Shown here piece after piece: positions 9,941 through 18,573 of a DNA stretch of 64,000 bases. Position 1 is the first letter of the stretch, and each line of letters starts with the position of its first letter. A program made the translations under genes and the position numbers. Source of the stretch: Falsiroseomonas algicola (GTDB taxonomy: Bacteria > Pseudomonadota > Alphaproteobacteria > Acetobacterales > Acetobacteraceae). The notes below the pieces were generated by a model. It worked only from the letters and a program-made list of their open reading frames with translations. It had not been told where the DNA came from and did no database searches. The stretch is taken from assembly GCF_011040385.1 (NCBI RefSeq), contig NZ_JAAIKB010000001.1:744001-808000 (forward strand). Reading direction: 5' to 3'.

Positions 9941-10774
9941 TCAGCCGAAGCGGCCCGTGATGTATTCCTGCGTCCGCTTCTCCCGCGGCGCGGTGAAGAG
10001 CTGCGCGGCCGGCGCCACCTCGACCAGCTCGCCGAGGTAGAAGAAGGCCACCTGGTCGGCGCAGCGCGCGGCCTGCTGCATGTTGTGCGTCACGATGCAG
10101 ATGGTGAAGTCGCGCTTCAGCTCGTCGATCAGCTCCTCGATCTTGAGGGTCGAGATCGGGTCGAGCGCGCTGGTCGGCTCGTCGAACAGGATGACTTCCG
10201 GCCGCACCGCGATGGTCCGCGCGATGCAAAGCCGCTGCTGCTGCCCGCCCGAAAGCCCCATGGCGCTGCTCTGCAGACGGTCCTTCACCTCGCCCCAAAT
10301 CGCGGCGCGGGACAGCGCCCATTCGATCCGGTCGTCCATCTGGGACTTCGACAGCTTCTCATGCAGCCGGATGCCGAAGGCGATGTTCTCGTAGATCGTC
10401 ATCGGGAAGGGGGTGGGCTTCTGGAACACCATGCCGACCTTGGAGCGCAGCTCGTTCAGGTCCACATCGGGGGCGATCATGTTGCGCCCCTCCATCAGCA
10501 CCTCGCCCTCCGCCCGCTGGCCGGGATAGAGGCTGTACATTCGGTTCAGCACGCGCAGCAGCGTGGACTTGCCGCAGCCGGAGGGGCCGATCATGCCCGT
10601 CACCTGCCGGTCCGGCAGTTCCAGGTTCACGCCCTTCAGCGCCTTGTTCGCCCCGTAGAAGAAATCGAGGTTGCGCACCGAGATGCGCGACGCCTGGTTG
10701 ATGGCCGCGGAGGATCGTGCCTGCATGCCGCCGAAGGACGTCGCGGGCGCCGTCGGCGCGTCGGTGGAGCTCAT
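9941..10774 (-). CDS. pstB: Phosphate ABC transporter ATP-binding protein PstB
   Basis: A 277-residue ATPase starting at the ATG at 10774. Walker [10 protein letters not shown], the Q-loop in [11 protein letters not shown], the signature LSGGQQQR, Walker [13 protein letters not shown] and the switch His in IVTHNMQQA are all intact. It energises high-affinity phosphate import with PstA and PstC. The N-terminal ~35 residues (Ala/Ser/Thr-rich) precede the ABC domain and look like a short unstructured extension. An upstream in-frame extension runs through pstA and is an artefact. Gaps of 14 and 16 bases to pstA and phoU indicate one operon. Confidence 0.95.
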   Translation of the reverse strand: MSSTDAPTAPATSFGGMQARSSAAINQASRISVRNLDFFYGANKALKGVNLELPDRQVTGMIGPSGCGKSTLLRVLNRMYSLYPGQRAEGEVLMEGRNMIAPDVDLNELRSKVGMVFQKPTPFPMTIYENIAFGIRLHEKLSKSQMDDRIEWALSRAAIWGEVKDRLQSSAMGLSGGQQQRLCIARTIAVRPEVILFDEPTSALDPISTLKIEELIDELKRDFTICIVTHNMQQAARCADQVAFFYLGELVEVAPAAQLFTAPREKRTQEYITGRFG

Positions 10775-10788
10775 GGGTTCCGGTCCCC

Positions 10789-11706
10789 TCACGTGCGGCT
10801 GCGCAGCACGCTGCGCGCCAGGATGTTCAGAAGCAGCACCGCGAGCGTGATCAGCAGCGCGCCCGCCCAGGCCAGCTCGATCCAGTCCTGGAACGGCGAG
10901 CCAGCATAGGAGTAGATGGTGATCGGCAGGCTCGGCATCGGCCCGTTCAGGTTGGTGGACCAGGCATTGTTGCCGAGGCTGGTGAAGAGCAGCGGCGCCG
11001 TCTCGCCGGCGATGCGGGCGATGCCCAGCAGCACGCCGGTGATGATGCCCGACGTCGCCGCGCGCCAGCACACCGTCACGATCATCTTCCACTTCGGCGC
11101 GCCGAGCCCGATCACCGCCTCCCGCAGCGTGTTCGGGATCAGCGCCAGCATGTCCTCCGTCGTGCGCACCACGATGGGGATGATGATGATGGACAGCGCG
11201 GCCACGCCTGCCCAGCCGGAGAAGCCGCCGAAGGGCAGCACCAGCAGCTGGTAGACGAAGAGGCCGATGAGGATGGAGGGCGCCGAGAGCAGGATGTCGC
11301 TGACGAAGCGCACCGCATTGCCGAAGGAGGAGCCCCGGGCGTATTCCGCCAGGTAGGTGCCGACCAGCATGCCGATCGGCGTGCCGATGATGGTCGCCAG
11401 CGCCACCTGGATCGCGCTGCCGACGATCGCGTTCAGCAGCCCGCCCTGCGATCCCGGCGGCCGCGTCACCTCCGTGAAGACGGAAAGGTTCATCGCCCCG
11501 AAGCCCTTGTAGAACAGGGTCACGAGGATGGAGGCAAGGAACACCAGCCCGATCGCCGTCGCGGCGTAGGACAGGCTGCGGACGATGATGTCCGCCCGCT
11601 TCCGGCTGCGGCCCAGCGCCGCGGCCACCGCCTTGTCCTTGGCGGGGCCAGAGACGCCCGGGTTCGCCCCGTGATTCGTCCCCTGAGGGGTCATGGTCGC
11701 GCTCAT
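10789..11706 (-). CDS. pstA: Phosphate ABC transporter permease PstA
   Basis: A 305-residue inner-membrane permease with about six transmembrane helices. The cytoplasmic EAA-type coupling loop is in [29 protein letters not shown], of which the core is [11 protein letters not shown]. The family block [19 protein letters not shown] follows. The N-terminal 35 residues are polar and precede the first helix. It forms the channel with PstC. The 4-base gap to pstC and 14-base gap to pstB indicate tight operonic coupling. Confidence 0.94.
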   Translation of the reverse strand: MSATMTPQGTNHGANPGVSGPAKDKAVAAALGRSRKRADIIVRSLSYAATAIGLVFLASILVTLFYKGFGAMNLSVFTEVTRPPGSQGGLLNAIVGSAIQVALATIIGTPIGMLVGTYLAEYARGSSFGNAVRFVSDILLSAPSILIGLFVYQLLVLPFGGFSGWAGVAALSIIIIPIVVRTTEDMLALIPNTLREAVIGLGAPKWKMIVTVCWRAATSGIITGVLLGIARIAGETAPLLFTSLGNNAWSTNLNGPMPSLPITIYSYAGSPFQDWIELAWAGALLITLAVLLLNILARSVLRSRT

Positions 11707-11710
11707 GGCA

Positions 11711-12682
11711 TCAGGCCTTCAGCCGGGACCGCAGCAGCCAGCGCGACAGCGCGAGCACCGCGAAGGACAGGACGAAGAGGATGAAGCCCAGCGCCAGCAG
11801 CGCGGAGAGCTTCAGGCTGCCCATCTCGCTCTCGCCGAATTCCAGCGCGACGACGGAGGCGATGGTGTTGCCCGGGCCGAAGAGGGAACTCGAGATGCGG
11901 TTGGCGTTGCCGATCACGAAGGTCACCGCCATCGTCTCGCCCAGCGCACGGCCGAGCCCGAGCATGATGCCGCCGGCGACCGAGATGCGGGTATAGGGCA
12001 GCACCACGCCCTTCATCACCTCCCAGGTCGTGCAGCCAAGCCCGTAGGCGCTTTCCTTGTAGACCGGCGGCACCTGCTCGAACACGTCGCGCATGGTGGC
12101 GGCGATGAAGGGCAGGATCATGATCGCCAGGATCAGCGCCGCGGTGAAGATGCCGGTCCCGAAGGGCGGGCCCTGGAACAGCGCGCCGATGAAGGGCAGC
12201 TCGCCCACGCTGTCGATCACGGCGGGCTGCACATGCTGCGCCATGATCGGCGCGATCAGGAAGAAGCCCCACATGCCGTAGATGATGCTGGGCACCGCCG
12301 CCAGCAGCTCCACCGCCGTGCCGACCGGCCGGCGCAGCCAGGGCGGCGCCAGCTCCGTCAGGTAGAAGGCGACGCCGAAGGCGACCGGCACTGCCAGCAG
12401 GATGGCGAGCACCGCCGTCACGATGGTGCCGTAGATGGAGACGCCGGCGCCGAACACCTCCTGCACCGGGTCCCATTCGGTGGACCAGATGAAGGGCAGG
12501 CCGAAGGCGCGGAAGGCGGGAAGCCCGCCGATGAACAGCTCGATGATGATGCCGCCGAGCAGCAGCAGCACGAAGCCGCCCGCGGCATGGCAGGCGGCTG
12601 AGAAGAGGGTGTCGCCCAGATTCGACGAACGCCGCGCCGGCTTGGGCACGGCGCCGGGCGTCATGGTCACGGCTTGCTGCAA
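11711..12682 (-). CDS. pstC: Phosphate ABC transporter permease PstC
   Basis: A 323-residue permease with about six transmembrane helices, starting at 12682 (a start at 12664 is also possible). It carries PstC-type blocks: [33 protein letters not shown] and [16 protein letters not shown] (the coupling loop), then [16 protein letters not shown]. It partners PstA in phosphate import. It is separated from pstS by 81 bases that hold a very stable hairpin, which should reduce its expression relative to the binding protein. Confidence 0.94.
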   Translation of the reverse strand: MQQAVTMTPGAVPKPARRSSNLGDTLFSAACHAAGGFVLLLLGGIIIELFIGGLPAFRAFGLPFIWSTEWDPVQEVFGAGVSIYGTIVTAVLAILLAVPVAFGVAFYLTELAPPWLRRPVGTAVELLAAVPSIIYGMWGFFLIAPIMAQHVQPAVIDSVGELPFIGALFQGPPFGTGIFTAALILAIMILPFIAATMRDVFEQVPPVYKESAYGLGCTTWEVMKGVVLPYTRISVAGGIMLGLGRALGETMAVTFVIGNANRISSSLFGPGNTIASVVALEFGESEMGSLKLSALLALGFILFVLSFAVLALSRWLLRSRLKA

Positions 12683-12714
12683 GGGGACTCTCCCGAGGTC
12701 GTCACGCCCGAATT

Positions 12715-12747
12715 CGCGTGGCGGGGACCAGGTCCCCCCGCCACGCG
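12715..12747. promoter_or_regulatory. Strong stem-loop between pstS and pstC
   Basis: CGCGTGGCGGGG and CCCCGCCACGCG form a perfect 12-base-pair stem around a 9-base loop. An alternative pairing lengthens it to 14 pairs with a 2-base bulge. It lies 17 bases past the pstS stop codon. Such 3' stems after a binding-protein gene usually protect the upstream mRNA from exonucleases or partly terminate transcription, giving more binding protein than permease. No T-tract follows, so stabilisation or partial attenuation is favoured. Confidence 0.6.
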
Positions 12748-12763
12748 GTCACCGGTCCTGTCC

Positions 12764-13816
12764 TCAGGCGGTCCAGACCGGCTGCCCGTTGACCTTGATC
12801 TGGTTGCGCCAGGCGCCGCGGATCGCGTCATGCACCTGGTTCGGCAGCGGGATGTATTCCAGCTCCTGGGCCAGGGCCGCGCCGTTCTTGAAGGCCCAGT
12901 CGAAGAACCGCATCACGTTGCGGCTGCGATCCGCATCCGTCGGGTTGGTCGGCAGCAGGATGAAGGTCGGCGAGACGATCGGCCAGGACGTCGCGCCATG
13001 CTGGTCGATCAGGCTGGCCGCGAAGCCCGGCACCGTCCAATCCGCATTGCTGGCGGCGGCGATGAAGCTGTCATGCGTCGGGCGCACGAAGTTGCCGGCC
13101 TTGTTGCGCAGCTGCGTCGTCACCAGGCGGTTGGTGATGGCATAGGCGTTCTCGACATAGCCGATGGCGCCGCGGATGTTCCGCACCGTGCCCGCCACGC
13201 CCTCATTGCCGCGCGCACCCGTGCCCGCCGGCCAGCGGACGGAGGTGCCGACGCCGACGCGGTTCTTGAACTCCTCCGACACGGCGGAGAGGTAGGACAC
13301 CCACACGAAGGTCGTGCCCGACCCGTCGGCGCGATAGGCCGGCGCGATCGCCAGGTTCGGCAGCGTCAGGCCGCGGTTCAGCTCGACGATCCGCGTGTCG
13401 TTCCAGCGCGTGATCTTGCCGAGGTAGATGTCGGCCAGCAGCTCGCCCGTCAGCTTCAGCTGCTCGTTCTCGATCCCCGGGATGTTCACGATCGCGACCA
13501 GCGACCCCATCACGGAGGGGAACTGCAGCAGGTTGCCCTCGGTCAGCTGCTGCGCCGTCAGCGGCGCGTCGGTGGCGCCGAAATCGACCGTGCGGTTGCG
13601 GATCTGGTTGATGCCGGCGCCGGAGCCCACGGACTGGTAGTTCACCGCGATGCCCGTGGCCGCGCGGCCGGCTTCCGCCCACTTCTGATAGACGGGGTTG
13701 GGGAAGGTCGCGCCCGCGCCGGTGATCGTCGCCTGCTGTGCCAGGGCCTGCCGCCCGGAGACGAGCCCAGCCCCGATCGCCGCGCCGGTACCGAGCAGGA
13801 AATGCCGCCTGTCCAC
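12764..13816 (-). CDS. pstS: Phosphate-binding periplasmic protein PstS
   Basis: A 350-residue binding protein. The N-terminus DRRHFLLGTGAAIGAG is a Tat-type signal (RRxFL) with cleavage near RQALAQ (residue 27). The mature start ITGAGATFPNPVYQKW, the phosphate-loop text YQSVGSGAGINQIRNRTVDFGATDAPL (core GSGAGI and DFGATDA) and RADGSGTTFVWVSYLS are characteristic of PstS. It captures phosphate in the periplasm for PstCAB. It is the first gene of the operon; a three-repeat Pho box lies about 85 bases upstream. Confidence 0.95.
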   Translation of the reverse strand: MDRRHFLLGTGAAIGAGLVSGRQALAQQATITGAGATFPNPVYQKWAEAGRAATGIAVNYQSVGSGAGINQIRNRTVDFGATDAPLTAQQLTEGNLLQFPSVMGSLVAIVNIPGIENEQLKLTGELLADIYLGKITRWNDTRIVELNRGLTLPNLAIAPAYRADGSGTTFVWVSYLSAVSEEFKNRVGVGTSVRWPAGTGARGNEGVAGTVRNIRGAIGYVENAYAITNRLVTTQLRNKAGNFVRPTHDSFIAAASNADWTVPGFAASLIDQHGATSWPIVSPTFILLPTNPTDADRSRNVMRFFDWAFKNGAALAQELEYIPLPNQVHDAIRGAWRNQIKVNGQPVWTA

Positions 13817-13900
13817 GTGTCTCTCTCCGCTATCTGTGCGTCGGGCCCTGAGAAAGCGGACCCCTCGCGGCGCCTTCTAGGCGCGGCAGGCGACGCCTCG

Positions 13901-13929
13901 ATTGCAGTTTGATGAAGCTTCGATGACAG
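13901..13929 (-). promoter_or_regulatory. Pho box (PhoB binding site) upstream of pstS
   Basis: On the minus strand three 7-base repeats occur exactly 11 bases apart: CTGTCAT, GCTTCAT and CTGCAAT, separated by CGAA and CAAA. The first is a perfect match to the Pho-box half-site and the others keep 4-5 of 7 bases. The 11-base period and AT-rich spacers match PhoB dimers binding head to tail. It lies 85-113 bases before the pstS start. Confidence 0.8.
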
Positions 13930-13965
13930 TGGCCGCGACAACCCGCCCGGTTGTCGATGAGTTCA

Positions 13966-14370
13966 TCATCCCGCCAGGGCGATGCGGGTGCGGTTCCAGC
14001 CCCCCTCGGCAGGGCCGTAATCCAGGCTGGCCGCCATCCTGCGCACCAGCGCCAGGCCCATGCCGCCGACCCGGTCATCGGCCAGGGACGGCACCGCCGG
14101 TACCGGCGCCTCCCGCGGGTCGAAGGGGGCGGCCGCATCCTCGATGACCAGCACCGCGCCACCCTCCGCCGCCTCCACCGTCACCCGCGCCGGCGGCGGA
14201 TCGCCCGCGAATCGGCCATGCATGGCCAGGTTCGCCAGCAGCTCCTCCGTCACCAGCGCCAGGCGATAGGTGGCGGCCGGGGAGAGCCCGGCCTCCGCCG
14301 CCCAGGATTCGATGGCCGCCTGCGCGCCCGGAATCGCCGCCATGCCGATGGGGACGGAAAGAAGCAGCAT
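13966..14370 (-). CDS. RsbW-like anti-sigma / serine kinase ATPase domain protein
   Basis: A 134-residue HATPase_c_2 domain. The N-box has Glu and Asn47 in TEELLANLAMHG, the G1 box is VIEDAAAPFDP and the G2 box is VGGMGLALVRRM. Such proteins are ATP-dependent kinases of STAS antagonists or anti-sigma factors. The start codon overlaps by one base the stop of the STAS gene, so the pair is co-translated. No sigma factor or PP2C phosphatase is adjacent, so the downstream target is not evident. It precedes pstS by 149 bases, but the Pho box in between suggests an independent unit. Confidence 0.88.
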   Translation of the reverse strand: MLLLSVPIGMAAIPGAQAAIESWAAEAGLSPAATYRLALVTEELLANLAMHGRFAGDPPPARVTVEAAEGGAVLVIEDAAAPFDPREAPVPAVPSLADDRVGGMGLALVRRMAASLDYGPAEGGWNRTRIALAG

Positions 14371-14741
14371 CAGGCCGCCAGCCTCGCCAGCGCCTCCTCC
14401 TCCGTCGCCACCAGCGGCAGCACCTGGTCCAGCGCCATGGCCGTCAGCACCTCCGCCACCATGGGCTGGGCGCCGAACAGCACCACCTTGCCGCCGCGGC
14501 GCGACACCACCCGGGCGCCCGACAGCAGCAGCCGGATGCCCAGCGAGGACAGGAAATCCAGCCCCGTCAGGTCCAGCACCGCGCTCTTGCCCGAAGCGGC
14601 CAGCGTCGCCGTGAAGGGCGTCTCCACCTGGCCCACCGTGCCGGTATCCAGCCGCCCCGCCAGCACGATCTTCTGGGCCTGCCCGTCGATCTCAACCACC
14701 TCGAACGTCACGTCGCGCTCCCTCGTTGCACGGCCGGTCAT
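14370..14741 (-). CDS. STAS-domain anti-sigma factor antagonist
   Basis: A 123-residue STAS domain (residues about 12-115). The core AVLDLTGLDFLSSLGIRLLLSGARVV contains the conserved phosphorylatable Ser (Ser65 or Ser66 in DFLSSLGI). Family role: in the unphosphorylated state it binds the partner ATPase and frees the sigma factor or other target. It is the first gene of a two-gene unit with the RsbW-like kinase. Confidence 0.88.
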   Translation of the reverse strand: MTGRATRERDVTFEVVEIDGQAQKIVLAGRLDTGTVGQVETPFTATLAASGKSAVLDLTGLDFLSSLGIRLLLSGARVVSRRGGKVVLFGAQPMVAEVLTAMALDQVLPLVATEEEALARLAA

Positions 14742-14824
14742 CTAGACCAACCCCGCGCGGCCCTGGCGTGACACTTCCACGACACCGGCACCACTGCCAG
14801 CATGGAAGCCGGAGGAGAACGACC

Positions 14825-15730
14825 ATGCTCGACCCGGAACCGGAGGGGCCCGTCCCCTCCCCCGCCGCGCGGCTGCGCGCCGTGCTCGAAGCGCCCGGCA
14901 TCGCCGTGGTGCCGGGCTGCCATGATGCGATGGGCGCGCGGCTCATCGCCCGCGCCGGCCTGCCCGCCGCCTTCCTCTCGGGCTACGCCGTCTCCGCCGC
15001 CCGGCTCGGCCTGCCCGATGCCGGCCTGATCTCCTACCGGGAGATGCTGGATGCGGGGCGGGAGGTCTGCGCGGCGAGCCCCATCCCCGTGATCGGCGAT
15101 GCCGATACCGGCTTCGGCAACCCCGTGAATGTCCGCCGCACCATCGCGGGCTACCACCAGGCCGGCTTCGCCTGCGTGATGATCGAGGACCAGGTCTTCC
15201 CCAAGCGCTGCGGCTTCGCCCAGGGGCTGGAGGTCGCACCGCGCGAGGAGGCGCTGATGCGCCTTCGCGCCGCGCTCGATGCGCGCGACGCCATCCGCAA
15301 GGCCGGCGGCGACCTGCTGGTGATCGGCCGCACCGACAGCCGCGCGGCGGTCGGCCTCGACGAAGCGCTGTGGCGCGCCCAGGCCTTCGCCGAACTCGGC
15401 GCCGACATCGTCTATTTCGAGGCGCCCCAGTCGACGCAGGAAATGGAAGCGCTGCACCGCGTCACCGGCGCCACGCCGACCATGCTGGCCCAGGTGGAGA
15501 AGCCCGGCCGCCCCTTCCTGGCGCCGAAGCAGGCGGAGGCGATCGGCTACGACATCCTGCTGCTCGGCGTCACGCTGCTGAACGTGGTGATCCGCGCCCA
15601 GCAGGATGCGCTGGCCCTGATGGCGCAAGGGCAGCACCCCGGCCCGGACCGGCTGCTGCCCTTCGACGAACTCTACGACCGCGTCGGCTTCAACGCGTAT
15701 TACGAGATGGAACGGCGCTACGCGCGCTGA
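14825..15730 (+). CDS. Isocitrate lyase / PEP mutase superfamily protein (oxaloacetate decarboxylase-like)
   Basis: A 301-residue TIM-barrel enzyme starting at the ATG at 14825, which follows a strong ribosome site (GGAGGAGAACGACC). Superfamily residues are clear: the metal-binding GDADTGFGN (Asp92, Asp94), the EDQ (121-123), and the flexible loop K-R-C-G (127-130), which carries the catalytic Cys found in lyases. FEAPQS and the C-terminal helical swap are also present. Members cleave or form C-C or C-P bonds of 2-oxo acids: methylisocitrate, oxaloacetate, dimethylmalate or carboxyphosphonoenolpyruvate. The exact substrate cannot be set from sequence. The stop is 3 bases from the convergent autotransporter stop. 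Confidence 0.85.
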   Translation: MLDPEPEGPVPSPAARLRAVLEAPGIAVVPGCHDAMGARLIARAGLPAAFLSGYAVSAARLGLPDAGLISYREMLDAGREVCAASPIPVIGDADTGFGNPVNVRRTIAGYHQAGFACVMIEDQVFPKRCGFAQGLEVAPREEALMRLRAALDARDAIRKAGGDLLVIGRTDSRAAVGLDEALWRAQAFAELGADIVYFEAPQSTQEMEALHRVTGATPTMLAQVEKPGRPFLAPKQAEAIGYDILLLGVTLLNVVIRAQQDALALMAQGQHPGPDRLLPFDELYDRVGFNAYYEMERRYAR

Positions 15731-15733
15731 CGC

Positions 15734-18475
15734 CTACCAGGTCCAGCGCATGCCGATGGTCAGCAGATGCTCCGTGCCGCGATCGGTGCGGAGCGCGTCG
15801 TAATCGGCCACCACGGCGAAGCGGTCGCCGCGATGGGCGGTGACGCCGATGCCGCCCTGCAGCCCGTTCTGGCCGGTCCGCGCGGAGTCGATCCCGAAGG
15901 CCGCGCCGCCCAGCCGGTGCGTGGACCGGCCGAGCCCGTCCTGCATCTCCCTCACATAGCCGATGCGGGCTTCCGGCCGCAGCTGCAGCCCGTTCTCCAG
16001 CGTGAAGCTACGCCCCGCCGCCACGCCGATGCCCGCCCGCAGCGCATCCGCCGTGCGGCCGTCCACACTCAGGTTCAGCGCGCCCGCCCCCGTCTCCGTG
16101 AAGCCGCGCCGCGCGATGCGGTCCCATCGCAGATGCAGCCGCGGCTCGACATCGATCCCCTCGATCCGGGTGGAGACGCCGATGCCGGCCTCCGCCGACC
16201 AGTCCATGCCCTGGCTTTCCGCCGTGGCGCGGCGCGACAGGGTGCCGAAGCCGATCGGGCGCCGCGCATCGTAGCGGCTGAGCCCGGTGCCGAGCGTGAC
16301 ATCCAGGAAGGGCTTCGCCGTCGCCTCGGTCGGCGGCGCGTAGAGGCCGTAGAGGCTCGCCTGGTAGCTCTCGATCCGCACCTCGCCGGTCGATCCATCG
16401 CCATCCACCTGGCCGCGCAGGAAGCCGAGCGCGATGCCGCCCGTCAGCCCCGGGGCGAGGCGGCGGTCGGCGCCGACCAGCGCGCCGCCGCTCTGCCGGC
16501 TGTAGCCCGGCGCGATGCCGTCGCTGCCGGTGGACCCGAATCCGCCCAGCGCCCGGCCCCAGACGGACCATCCCGGCAGGCCGAAGCCCTCCCCATCCCC
16601 GCCATCGCCGGCGGGCTGGTCATCGGCATCCAGGCCGACCCCGGCGCCCGGCATGGCCGACATCCGCGCGATGCGCGCGCTGTCCAGCGCCACGCGCGGC
16701 GCAAGCGCGCCCTGCGCACCGACCAGGCCCGCATCGCCCGTGCGGATCGCCGCCATGCGCTGGCTGGTCGCCTGGCCGAAGATGCGCCGATGCGCCAGCG
16801 ACGCCGCCAGCGCATCGGCATGGATCACGCCCGACATCTGGTCGAGCGCCGCGGGGATGGCGCTGGCCGGCAGCGCGTAGAGCGCGCCGAAGACGGCCCC
16901 GGCATCGCCCTCGATCCGCAGCCCCGCCGCCGGGCGGATCGCGTCCACCGCCCCGCCCGTCGCCTGCTGGTTCACGCGCTGCCCGACGCCGAGCGCCGAA
17001 AGGTCCGCGTAGCGCGCCGGCGTCAGCACCAGGTCCAGCGTGTTCGCGCCATAGATCGCATCGAAGCGCGACCCCGCCGGCAGCCCTTCCGTCGGCTGCG
17101 TCAGCCCGGCGAAGCTGCCTAGCAGCCCGCCCTCCGCCTGGATCACCCGGAAGGACTGGCCGATGGCGGGGGTGAAGCTGTTCGTCGCATCCCCGCTGAT
17201 GCCGCGCAGCGCCGGCGCCAGCGTGCCGCCCGCCGTCAGCGTGTTGCCCGCACCCGTCACCAGGATCCGGTCATACGATCCGCTGCCCGTGCCGGTGCCC
17301 GGGCCATCGATCTCGAGGCGCGTGGTCGATCCCGCGCCCAGCGTCACCGGCGCGGTGAAGGTCATGATCCCTGGCGAACTGCCCGGGGACAGCGTGCCAT
17401 CGATGGTCGTCGCGCCGCCGATGGTGCCGCCACCCGTCAGCGTGCCGCCGGCCTGCACCACGACAGGGCCGCCCAGCGAGCCCTGCACCACCAGCGTGCC
17501 CTGCTGCACCAGCGCGCCGCCCGCATTCTGCGCGTCGCCCTGCAGCGTCAGGCGGCCGAGCCCGATCAGCTGCAGCTGCCCGTCGCCCGTGATGGCGCCC
17601 AGCAGCACGACAGGGCCCTGGCTGGTGTCGATGATGCCGTTCGTCGCCTCCACCACCACCGGCTGGGTCAGCGCGGCGGCAGCGGTCGGGCGGAAGGTGC
17701 CGCCGCGGAAGGTCACCGTGCTGGCCTGCGCGGCGCTGTCCGTCTGGTCGAAGGACCCGCGGCTGGTGTCGATCGCCGTGCCGCCGGACAGGCCACCGAT
17801 CGGCACCACGGCATAGCGGATGGTCCCGCCGCCGAACATCGTGTCGCCGCTCGCCTCCCCGTAGAAGGCGATGGAGGAGAAGGTGCCGCTGTCGCTGATC
17901 GCGGCGACGAAGGTCATCGCCTGGCCGTAGCGCGCATCACCGGGATTGTCGGACCGCTGATTGGCGCTGCCGACCAGGATCGGCGTGCCGCCATCGAAGG
18001 CGATGTAGAGCGCGCTGGGGTAGCAGCAGGTCGCCCAGCCCTCCAGCTCCACCGCGAAGGCGTTGATCGGGGAGGAGAAGGTGAAGACCAGCCCGCTGCC
18101 CGGCGGATCGGCGGAGGACGCCTCCATCCGGATGGCATCGCCGCTGTTGAAGGTGCCGCTCGGCCCCTGGATGTTCTGGAAGCTCGACGTGCGCGTGCTG
18201 CGCGTGGTGCCGTCGCCGGAGGTGATGGTGAAGGCGCTGCGCGCCCAGCTGGTCTGGTTGCTGGTCAGGCTCGACAGCAGGTCCGTGTTCACCGTGCCGC
18301 CGGCGGCGGTGACCCGGTTGTCGAAATCCGTGCGCCCTTCCGCGATGCTGTCGAAGAAGGTCGCCGTCGCGGCCGGCGCCAGGCGCGGCAGGCCGGCCAC
18401 CAGGGCCAGGCTGGATGCCGACAGCAGCAGGCTGGCGGCACCGGCGGAAAGGCGTCGCGAACGCGGAGACGGCAT
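15734..18475 (-). CDS. Autotransporter outer-membrane beta-barrel protein
   Basis: A type Va secreted protein of about 913 residues. The start at 18475 is chosen because AAGGG lies 7 bases upstream; an ATG at 18496 adds 7 residues. A signal peptide (residues 1-~36, ending APAATA) precedes a ~230-residue N-terminal domain that includes a Cys-Cys pair (WATCCYPSALYIAF). A Gly/Thr-rich beta-helix stretch (GGTLVVQG-type repeats, GTLSPGSSPGIM) follows. The C-terminal ~280 residues form the translocating barrel, ending in the aromatic TIGMRWTW. The passenger likely stays attached or is released at the surface. No protease signature is visible in the passenger. Its function is unknown, perhaps adhesion. 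Confidence 0.9.
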   Translation of the reverse strand: MPSPRSRRLSAGAASLLLSASSLALVAGLPRLAPAATATFFDSIAEGRTDFDNRVTAAGGTVNTDLLSSLTSNQTSWARSAFTITSGDGTTRSTRTSSFQNIQGPSGTFNSGDAIRMEASSADPPGSGLVFTFSSPINAFAVELEGWATCCYPSALYIAFDGGTPILVGSANQRSDNPGDARYGQAMTFVAAISDSGTFSSIAFYGEASGDTMFGGGTIRYAVVPIGGLSGGTAIDTSRGSFDQTDSAAQASTVTFRGGTFRPTAAAALTQPVVVEATNGIIDTSQGPVVLLGAITGDGQLQLIGLGRLTLQGDAQNAGGALVQQGTLVVQGSLGGPVVVQAGGTLTGGGTIGGATTIDGTLSPGSSPGIMTFTAPVTLGAGSTTRLEIDGPGTGTGSGSYDRILVTGAGNTLTAGGTLAPALRGISGDATNSFTPAIGQSFRVIQAEGGLLGSFAGLTQPTEGLPAGSRFDAIYGANTLDLVLTPARYADLSALGVGQRVNQQATGGAVDAIRPAAGLRIEGDAGAVFGALYALPASAIPAALDQMSGVIHADALAASLAHRRIFGQATSQRMAAIRTGDAGLVGAQGALAPRVALDSARIARMSAMPGAGVGLDADDQPAGDGGDGEGFGLPGWSVWGRALGGFGSTGSDGIAPGYSRQSGGALVGADRRLAPGLTGGIALGFLRGQVDGDGSTGEVRIESYQASLYGLYAPPTEATAKPFLDVTLGTGLSRYDARRPIGFGTLSRRATAESQGMDWSAEAGIGVSTRIEGIDVEPRLHLRWDRIARRGFTETGAGALNLSVDGRTADALRAGIGVAAGRSFTLENGLQLRPEARIGYVREMQDGLGRSTHRLGGAAFGIDSARTGQNGLQGGIGVTAHRGDRFAVVADYDALRTDRGTEHLLTIGMRWTW

Positions 18476-18508
18476 CGAGGGGCCCTTTTGGCGCATGATC
18501 CGCCAGGG

Positions 18509-18529
18509 CTTAGCGAGGCATCCGCTAAG
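18509..18529. promoter_or_regulatory. Inverted repeat upstream of the autotransporter
   Basis: CTTAGCG and CGCTAAG are perfect complements around a 7-base spacer, 34 bases before the chosen autotransporter start. It may be an operator or a 5' leader stem. A second AT-rich element (TTAACCGG on the minus strand) lies next to it. Confidence 0.4.
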
Positions 18530-18573
18530 GACCGGTTAATCCGATCCCGTTCTGAAACCGGAACGCGCGTCTT

